From Bacteroidales bacterium UBA6267 (GTDB taxonomy: Bacteria > Bacteroidota > Bacteroidia > Bacteroidales > UBA1556), in the NCBI GenBank assembly GCA_002440745.1, contig DJVB01000055.1, forward strand, positions 1 through 28,413: a stretch of DNA of 28,413 bases, read 5' to 3'. The stretch's first letter is position 1. The number at the start of each line of letters is the position of its first letter. Of the stretch, positions 1 to 5,821 are shown piece by piece. Position numbers and translations under genes: made by a program. The notes beneath the pieces were generated by a model. That model searched no databases. It worked only from the letters and a program-made list of their open reading frames with translations, and had not been told where the DNA came from.

Positions 1-49
1 GTAGTTAATTGAACACCTCAATAAAAATAAGTATCTATAGAAAAATGTT

Positions 50-67
50 TTGTATCATTTGTTACAA
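50..67. promoter_or_regulatory. Crp/Fnr-type operator upstream of the regulator gene
   Basis: The sequence TTGTATCATTTGTTACAA is an inverted repeat of 7-bp half-sites around a 4-bp spacer, with one mismatch (the left half has T where A would complete the palindrome). It is the same motif as the perfect copy in front of napA. It lies 60 bp before the ATG of the Crp/Fnr regulator, so autoregulation is the simplest reading. A weak -7 element, TAGTTTAG at 93-100, would place the site about 46 bp upstream of transcription start. That spacing is uncertain. Confidence 0.6.
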
Positions 68-127
68 TTTACAATGATTATTAAAAAACTTGTAGTTTAG
101 CCTTTTTATTTTTCTAACCTAAAACTT

Positions 128-811
128 ATGAGTCAATATTCCAATTGTTTGCTTAAGTCACCGTTTTTCAAAGGATTAACTGAAACTGAAATTGAGAAGT
201 TTTTAGCTGATGTTCATCATAACTATGAGAAATACTCAAAAGATGATATTTTGCATCTTGTAGGCGAAACTGTTGACCGCTTGCAAATTGTTGTGGAAGG
301 TTGTGTTCGTGGTGAAATGATTGATGCCTCAGGGAAAACGTTTATTATGGAGGATATTTGTGCTTGTAGAGCTATTTCCCCTGGTTTCTTATATGGAAAG
401 TATAACCGCTACCCCGTTAATGTTGTGGCTAGTGAGTCTTCCATAATTTTGAGTATTCCCGTAAAAGAACTAAGTCGTATATTGCCAGCAAATCCACTGA
501 TTTTGCGTAATTTTTTAGATATGCTCTCCGATAAAACTCAATATCTTGCCTTGAAAATAAAAGGTATCTTTTTGCAGAATCTGGAAGGAAAAATTGCCTC
601 TCTTCTTCTCGATTTGAGTCATCAGAATGAGAGTTGTGAGTTTGAATTAAAAAAGAGTCAAGAAGCTATTGCAGAGCGATTTAATGTGGCAAGGCCTTCC
701 GTAGCCAGAGCATTTGCAGAAATTAAATCCAAAGGATTTATCGAAATGAACGGTCGAAAAGTGAAAATTTTAGACCTTCAAGGTTTGCGCGATTGCATTA
801 ATAAAATGTAA
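128..811 (+). CDS. Crp/Fnr family transcriptional regulator
   Basis: This is a 227-residue protein of the usual Crp/Fnr length. It has an N-terminal cyclic-nucleotide-binding-type beta-roll (about residues 15-115), a dimerisation helix (about 125-165) and a C-terminal winged helix-turn-helix (about 172-215; recognition helix near ARPSVARAFAEIK at 188-200). Cysteines lie at 7, 59, 78, 80, 170 and 223. They do not form the N-terminal cluster-binding set of E. coli FNR, so an oxygen-sensing iron-sulphur cluster is not supported. A haem- or NO-sensing role of the DNR/HcpR kind is possible but cannot be read from the sequence. The gene converges on the 3' end of the nap operon and is preceded by a near-palindrome matching the one before napA, which makes it the likely nap regulator. 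Family assignment is firm; effector and target are inference. Confidence 0.9.
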   Translation: MSQYSNCLLKSPFFKGLTETEIEKFLADVHHNYEKYSKDDILHLVGETVDRLQIVVEGCVRGEMIDASGKTFIMEDICACRAISPGFLYGKYNRYPVNVVASESSIILSIPVKELSRILPANPLILRNFLDMLSDKTQYLALKIKGIFLQNLEGKIASLLLDLSHQNESCEFELKKSQEAIAERFNVARPSVARAFAEIKSKGFIEMNGRKVKILDLQGLRDCINKM

Positions 812-815
812 AAAA

Positions 816-849
816 GCTGCTCAATAAGACTTTGGTCTTCTTGAACAGC
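816..849. terminator. Bidirectional hairpin terminator between the regulator and the nap operon
   Basis: The 15-bp arms 816-830 (GCTGCTCAATAAGAC) and 835-849 pair with 13 of 15 Watson-Crick matches around a TTTG loop. On the minus strand the stem is followed by a run of six T (811-816 complement), a classic intrinsic terminator for the leftward operon. On the plus strand the trailing CTTT is weaker but may serve the regulator gene. It fills most of the 62-bp gap between two convergent genes. Confidence 0.8.
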
Positions 850-873
850 CTTTCAACGGTTATAATTCAGACT

Positions 874-2190
874 CTATTTAATATATACCGGTTTGAAAGC
901 CACTTGCATCCAAACCCAATAATTTGACGCTCCCAACGAACCTCCTTTTATGCTGCGTAGAGTCTCGGAATCGAACATGCCAGAAACTCCTCCTTCAATG
1001 GTGATTACATCGGTGAATTTGTAGCTTGCCCAACTGTCGAGCTCCATGCCAAGACTCCGATCCATTGCCATGATTTTTCCTGTTGATGCCAATTCTTTCG
1101 CATCAAGAACATCGGCAGCAGCCGAGAAAAAATGGAGGGTGCTTCCCACTAAGAGTTTGTTTTTCTTGTATTGAACTGTGAAAAATAAGTCGTTCAGTCC
1201 AACTGTGTTGAGATGATTGCCTACATAGAAATAGTCCATCCAACCATTAAATTTATGATTTGTTCCATAAGCAGGGTTGAAAGCGTGATTCACGTTTCGA
1301 TAATCAGTTGTGGTGTCGGTTTGACTTTGTCCGCTAATAATTTCATAACCTGCCTCCAAGAGAAAATTTTCGGTCGCTTTGTATCCTATTTCCAAACGCG
1401 CATTATAGGCCGAGAAACTTCTGTGGAAATTGGCTTTCTCTACTTTGTCGTAATAGGTTGATTTGTCATTACCCATCTGGTAATAGAGATTTAATCCAAA
1501 ATTGAATTTGCCTTTTTTAAAGGTTGAGCGTTGCCCGACAATTTGATAATAAGTGGTCATGGAGCCTCCGGTATTATTGTTTAAAGTAGTGTCGTCCACT
1601 CCGTTATTCAATGCTAAAAGGCTCAGGCTATAGTTGCCAAAATTCTTTTGAAACCAGGCAAATTGCATCGACTTATAATTTCCGGCAACTGTGTATGGTA
1701 AAGTTTGAACCTGGTTTACTGCCACTCCAAAATGAAATTTGAAGGCGTCTTTCTTCTCATATTTCAAGAGAGCTAAATCATGCGAACGAGCCTGCTGCGC
1801 CCAATCCACGCTGCCAAGAATCCTGTGGTCGTCATAAACCAATTCTTGTCGGCCCAATTTCAAACTCAAATTTTCGCTGAAGAGAAGCTCTCCCCACGCC
1901 TGATGAATGGTAGTATATTTTCCATCATTAATAACTAATTGCCCTTCTGCTCCCCAAGCTCTAACATCTTGAAATTGAAGACCAACCCTGAATTTTTCGG
2001 CCTTGTACTCTAAGCCGAGTCGTGCCCTTTGTGTGGTGGCAATTCCAAACATTTGATTCGACTTCGTCATTAAGGTTTTCTGACCGTGCAACAACTCGGT
2101 GCGGGGACGATATTCGCCATTAAGTGTGAATTGTGCCTTGGCCGATATGGTCAATCCGATTATTATAAGTAAAAGTAAAAAGTTTTTCAT
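874..2190 (-). CDS. Alginate-export-type outer-membrane porin, last gene of the nap operon
   Basis: This 438-residue protein has a cleavable signal peptide (about 1-19, AKA before Gln20). The rest is made of alternating-residue amphipathic strands typical of an outer-membrane beta-barrel, such as LNGEYRPRTELL, QRARLGLEYKA and LSLKLGRQEL. The N-terminal pattern and the phrase LGRQELVYDDHRILG recall the alginate export (PF13372) family, whose members are not all alginate channels. It starts 49 bp after napD with no clear promoter between them, so it is probably cotranscribed. A plausible role, by inference only, is passage of nitrate/nitrite or another small anion across the outer membrane. The last residues (VWMQVAFKPVYIK) look like a closing barrel strand. 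Confidence 0.75.
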   Translation of the reverse strand: MKNFLLLLIIIGLTISAKAQFTLNGEYRPRTELLHGQKTLMTKSNQMFGIATTQRARLGLEYKAEKFRVGLQFQDVRAWGAEGQLVINDGKYTTIHQAWGELLFSENLSLKLGRQELVYDDHRILGSVDWAQQARSHDLALLKYEKKDAFKFHFGVAVNQVQTLPYTVAGNYKSMQFAWFQKNFGNYSLSLLALNNGVDDTTLNNNTGGSMTTYYQIVGQRSTFKKGKFNFGLNLYYQMGNDKSTYYDKVEKANFHRSFSAYNARLEIGYKATENFLLEAGYEIISGQSQTDTTTDYRNVNHAFNPAYGTNHKFNGWMDYFYVGNHLNTVGLNDLFFTVQYKKNKLLVGSTLHFFSAAADVLDAKELASTGKIMAMDRSLGMELDSWASYKFTDVITIEGGVSGMFDSETLRSIKGGSLGASNYWVWMQVAFKPVYIK

Positions 2191-2239
2191 AAAAATAAAA
2201 TTTTGGTTAACATTATAATTTAAAGGGTATATATTTGAT

Positions 2240-2593
2240 TTATCTAAACTGTTTCTTTTTTAAATCACCATGATACTCAATTTGTTCAGCCATTATATTG
2301 GGGTCATTGAGCCATTCAGGAACAATTACTTGCGATTCAATGTTTTCTCGCAGATTTTCAAGCTCATCTTCGCTATAAGAAAACACCATTTCGGCAGAGA
2401 TTACATGAGGTAATTGTTGAATTTTTTTTAAATAATTTATTTCTTCATCGGTAGTTTCTGCTTGAATTGTTGCAACTATCTTTCCCATTTCATCATGAAC
2501 ATGATACTCACAACCCTGAAATTCATTTATTTGACTTATTATCAAATCAATGTAATTTGGTGAAATCTGAATTAATATTCCGCTGATATTCAT
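2240..2593 (-). CDS. napD: NapD-family chaperone for the NapA signal peptide
   Basis: The open frame runs from 2620, but the family normally begins with a Met-X-Ile-Ser-type strand. I choose the internal ATG at 2593 (MNISGILIQISP), which removes the overlap with napL and gives 117 residues. NapD is a small cytoplasmic ferredoxin-fold protein that binds the Tat signal of NapA and holds back export until cofactor is inserted. The core strands (ISGILIQI, GKIVATIQAE, VISAEMVFSY) fit. A C-terminal tail of about 35 residues (PEWLNDPNI... ending KKKQFR) extends past the usual NapD core. The position at the end of napAGHBL supports the call. The start at 2620 (126 residues) cannot be excluded. Confidence 0.82.
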   Translation of the reverse strand: MNISGILIQISPNYIDLIISQINEFQGCEYHVHDEMGKIVATIQAETTDEEINYLKKIQQLPHVISAEMVFSYSEDELENLRENIESQVIVPEWLNDPNIMAEQIEYHGDLKKKQFR

Positions 2594-2604
2594 TTGTTTA
2601 TGAT

Positions 2605-3609
2605 TTATTTTAAACTCCAAATATGTATTATTCCTTTTTCATCACAACTGATGATTCGATGGTCTTCTATAAATTCAATCTTAGTTACCATTGCGCTGTG
2701 TCCATTGTATTTTCTGGTAATAACTTTAGCATCAATGTTATAAATATATATTGTATTCGTTAAATCATTATACCAGGTTGTGTATTTTGAATCCTTTGAT
2801 TGATTGACAAGTGTTACAAAATGATCATTTCTGAAAAACCACGACTTTTTGGAAATTAAGTTATAAAAAGTGATTCGCCTGTCTTTTCCTCCTGAAATAA
2901 TTAGTTTTTGACCTAAAGATATGGATAAAACATTATCTTTATGCAGCCCGCTTATACTTTTTACAATTTTGCCACTTTGGGGCTCAATAAGGTAAATTAT
3001 TCCACTTTCTCCCGAACTTACAAGCATGTCTTGCTTATCATTAGTTGCAAAGCATGAAAAAATATACGGGCTAATTTGTTTTGAAAATATGGAAGAATGA
3101 CTTTCCAAGTCTATACTCATTAATTCATGAGATAGAAAACCAAGAATGAGACTTTTGTTTTTAATCGTTTGAATATCAATTATAATGCTATTGAAATCAC
3201 TGCCTTTAACAATTTTTCTTATTTCGCTCTGATAGATAAAATAAACATCGTTTTTCCCTTGTAACCCATGCACAAGTGCTATTATTGTGTCGCCATACGG
3301 TTCGATATGGAATACCTCCGCATCAATCAAATCACCTCGAAAGTCGGTTATTTTTTCAAATTTATGGGAAAGAATTCTTTTTCCGGTTTTTAAGTCAATC
3401 TGTTGAATGCTCCCTTTTAGAGTTGCTATGGTAATTATGTTTTTTGTTACGAAAAGGTCGCTAATGGGTTCACCAACATCAATTTGGTTTGCCATTGCAT
3501 TTAAAAATGATGAAGCATATAAAAGTAAAATTGTCAGAAAAAAAGCAGTCTTATTTATTGACTTCAAAATTGGAATAATTGGTTTGTAGTTTATTAGGTG
3601 TATTTTCAT
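2605..3609 (-). CDS. napL: NapL-like WD40/beta-propeller protein of the nap operon
   Basis: This 334-residue protein has a long basic N-terminus and a hydrophobic stretch (about 21-40) that reads as a signal peptide or anchor, so it is probably periplasmic. The remainder consists of propeller blades. The clearest are near 221-251 (GLHKDNVLSISL followed by ISGGKDRRITFYNL) and near 302-333 (NGHSAMVTKIEF followed by DEKGIIHIWSL), the last being a near-canonical WD repeat. In Campylobacter and Wolinella the gene in this position, between napB and napD, is napL, a WD-type protein of unclear function. Name and position match, but the sequence is divergent and I infer orthology mainly from context. 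No catalytic residues are recognisable. Confidence 0.72.
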   Translation of the reverse strand: MKIHLINYKPIIPILKSINKTAFFLTILLLYASSFLNAMANQIDVGEPISDLFVTKNIITIATLKGSIQQIDLKTGKRILSHKFEKITDFRGDLIDAEVFHIEPYGDTIIALVHGLQGKNDVYFIYQSEIRKIVKGSDFNSIIIDIQTIKNKSLILGFLSHELMSIDLESHSSIFSKQISPYIFSCFATNDKQDMLVSSGESGIIYLIEPQSGKIVKSISGLHKDNVLSISLGQKLIISGGKDRRITFYNLISKKSWFFRNDHFVTLVNQSKDSKYTTWYNDLTNTIYIYNIDAKVITRKYNGHSAMVTKIEFIEDHRIISCDEKGIIHIWSLK

Positions 3610-3636
3610 AGGAATTGTTGAGTTAGAAAGACTCTT

Positions 3637-4227
3637 TTATTTTACACCTTCTGAAATGTTTTCACTTAAATTAGATTGGTTTCTAGCCTCTCTTTTTCGA
3701 TAGGCAGCTTCAAAATTATTTTGAATTGCCGGACTAATATCTGCCTGAGGAACATGGCATTGCGTACACATGTATCGCGACATATCCAATTTGCCGCCCA
3801 AGTCTTTTTGAACCACGTTCGGCTTTGTGATTTTTCCGTCAGAGTTTACATTTACGTCAGGACGGTAATCAGTCATGTGACTTGGCGGAATTGGGGTTGA
3901 CTTCATAACAACCGCAATCTCAGGCATGTGACATGATATACACATGTGCTTGTCTTTAGTAATAGGGATTAATCCTTCGGTAGAATGAGGTATCATTGGA
4001 GGTGCATTCTCAAAAGCCCGTTCCATCCGCTGGGATGTACCTGGTGCATTTGTGCTATATTCAGGCATTTGACTTAGTAAGTCATTTTCATCGCTCAAAA
4101 GCTCTGCTACAGATTCGTCATAAGCCAATTCTTCGTTTTGTTTTTTATCTTGTTTTTCATTGGAACATGAGATTGAAATAATGATTGTAAACAAAATCGA
4201 AATTATAAACCAGTTAATCTTTTTCAT
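3637..4227 (-). CDS. napB: NapB, dihaem cytochrome c subunit of periplasmic nitrate reductase
   Basis: This 196-residue protein has two c-type haem motifs, CISCH at 96-100 and CTQCH at 154-158. It also has the NapB-typical PPMIPHS (76-82) and IPPSHMTDYRPD (113-124), where His81 and His117 are the likely distal haem ligands. NapB passes electrons from NapGH to NapA. The N-terminus (hydrophobic stretch, then SISCSN) satisfies the broad lipoprotein pattern with Cys21 as lipidation site. It is followed by an acidic linker of about 50 residues (NEELAYDESVAELLSDEND). That would make this a membrane-tethered NapB, whereas studied NapB proteins are soluble. It lies 7 bp downstream of napH. Confidence 0.95.
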   Translation of the reverse strand: MKKINWFIISILFTIIISISCSNEKQDKKQNEELAYDESVAELLSDENDLLSQMPEYSTNAPGTSQRMERAFENAPPMIPHSTEGLIPITKDKHMCISCHMPEIAVVMKSTPIPPSHMTDYRPDVNVNSDGKITKPNVVQKDLGGKLDMSRYMCTQCHVPQADISPAIQNNFEAAYRKREARNQSNLSENISEGVK

Positions 4228-4234
4228 ACTATAT

Positions 4235-5029
4235 TTATTTAATTGTTATTTTAAAATTTAAAGCATCATCTTCACACACTTCGATACATCTGCCGCAATT
4301 GGTGCAAGCCCCGCCTCGGATTGTTCCTGTTTTTTTTCCGATAATATCTAAAACTTCTACTTCTGGGCAAACTATTTTACATTTCATACAATTGGTGCAA
4401 TTTTCTTGAGTATGCAGCACTTTTAAACTACCTTTTTTTCCAAGAATTGAATAAAAAGCTCCAACCGGACAAATATATCCACACCATCCATGGCGTAGAA
4501 AAAATAAATCAAAAAGAAATACTACTAACACTACAATAAGTCCTGATAAAGAGCTAAATATAATAGCACGGTGTAGCATTGAAATTGGGCTGATGGTTTC
4601 AAATGCTGAAAGACCAAAAATGGCTGATAAGACCAAACCCAAGCCTAATACGTAATATCTGATTCGGCGATTTATTTGTGATTTACTTATTGCAGGTTTT
4701 ATTTTAAGTTTACGTTGAAGCCATGCGGCGGTGTCGGTGACTATGTTTAATGGACACACCCATGAACAGAACATTCTACCTCTAATGAGAAAGTATAAGG
4801 AAGCGATTATCAAGGCGCCAATAACGATGTCTATTCCCGGAAAATATCCTGAGAATAGAACTTGAAGAACTGAGTAAGGATCAGATAAATAGAATAAACC
4901 CAATACTTCGGCGGTATTGTAATTCCCTTGTAGAATTTTCCAGCCGAAATACGATGAGCCAACAAATAACGACATTATAGTAAGTTGGACTATCCTTCTG
5001 AATATTAAATATTTATTCTTCATCTTCAA
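4235..5029 (-). CDS. napH: NapH, membrane ferredoxin-type quinol dehydrogenase subunit
   Basis: This 264-residue protein has four predicted membrane spans (about 9-30, 63-84, 124-143 and 153-178). Two cytoplasmic CxxxCP motifs, CSWVCP at 88-93 and CGYICP at 183-188, are hallmarks of NapH. Two C-terminal 4Fe-4S motifs have cysteines 211/214/217/221 and 242/245/248/252. NapH oxidises quinol at the inner membrane and hands electrons to NapG and onward to NapB. In the absence of napC here, NapGH is presumably the only quinol route to NapA. The start overlaps the end of napG by 17 bp, which implies translational coupling. Confidence 0.95.
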   Translation of the reverse strand: MKMKNKYLIFRRIVQLTIMSLFVGSSYFGWKILQGNYNTAEVLGLFYLSDPYSVLQVLFSGYFPGIDIVIGALIIASLYFLIRGRMFCSWVCPLNIVTDTAAWLQRKLKIKPAISKSQINRRIRYYVLGLGLVLSAIFGLSAFETISPISMLHRAIIFSSLSGLIVVLVVFLFDLFFLRHGWCGYICPVGAFYSILGKKGSLKVLHTQENCTNCMKCKIVCPEVEVLDIIGKKTGTIRGGACTNCGRCIEVCEDDALNFKITIK

Positions 5030-5819
5030 ATAAATCGTCTGAATTGTTTAAATAATCCAATGCTGCCGAATTATCATACTTTGTTTCTTGCTTCTTTAAA
5101 TCGTTCATTCTGCTTTCATCAGCTTTATCCCATCCTTTCACATAGTGACTCCCATTTTGACCCATGACCATATCACGAGGAAATACTTTTATTGCCGGTA
5201 TTTCAGTGATGCAAGCATGTTCACATAATCCGCATCCGGTACAATAATCTGCATTTACATCCGGAATGAGATAAGCATGTTTTCCCGTTCTTTCATTCCG
5301 CGTGGTTACAATGCTAATTGCTTCGTTTAGTAGCGGACATGCTCTGTAACAGGCATCGCATTGAATGCCCCAAAATGCAACACAAGTTTCTTTGTTTAAA
5401 ACGGCTAAACCCATTGTTGCATTATTGATTGAAGGTTCTGTCTCAGAATCTTTAATAAGTAATTTCATGTCGAGAGCGCCTGAAGGACAAGGTGGAACGC
5501 AAGGAACGTCAGGACACATATAACACGGTATTTCACGTGCTTTAAAGTATGGAGTTCCAACAGCTACAGCATCCTCAGCAGGTGCTAATTTCAAAGTATC
5601 GTAAGGACAAGCTTCAACACATAAGCCGCATTTGATACAAGCTTTAATAAAGTCATCTTCAGCAAGTGCCCCCGGAGGTCTTAAAATCAGTGGGTTAGAC
5701 TTGGCATCTTTTAATAATCCCCCCCACGCAATGCCTCCTACCGAGATATAACCTGCACCGGTAAATAGCTTTTTCAATACGTCTCTCCTTGTTGCCATAG
5801 CTTTTTCACTACTTGTCAT
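5013..5819 (-). CDS. napG: NapG, Tat-exported ferredoxin with four 4Fe-4S clusters
   Basis: This 268-residue protein has a twin-arginine motif near the start (ATRRDVLKK, Arg11-Arg12) followed by a hydrophobic stretch. Four cysteine sets bind 4Fe-4S clusters: 61/64/67/71, 99/102/107/111, 146/154/157/161 and 193/196/199/203. This number and spacing fit NapG, the periplasmic partner of NapH. The first ATG gives MTSSEKAMATRRD; the internal Met8 would also keep the Tat motif. The C-terminus ends in an acidic tail (NNSDDLFEDEE) whose coding DNA overlaps napH. It begins 2 bp after the napA stop codon. Confidence 0.95.
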   Translation of the reverse strand: MTSSEKAMATRRDVLKKLFTGAGYISVGGIAWGGLLKDAKSNPLILRPPGALAEDDFIKACIKCGLCVEACPYDTLKLAPAEDAVAVGTPYFKAREIPCYMCPDVPCVPPCPSGALDMKLLIKDSETEPSINNATMGLAVLNKETCVAFWGIQCDACYRACPLLNEAISIVTTRNERTGKHAYLIPDVNADYCTGCGLCEHACITEIPAIKVFPRDMVMGQNGSHYVKGWDKADESRMNDLKKQETKYDNSAALDYLNNSDDLFEDEE

Positions 5820-5821
5820 TA

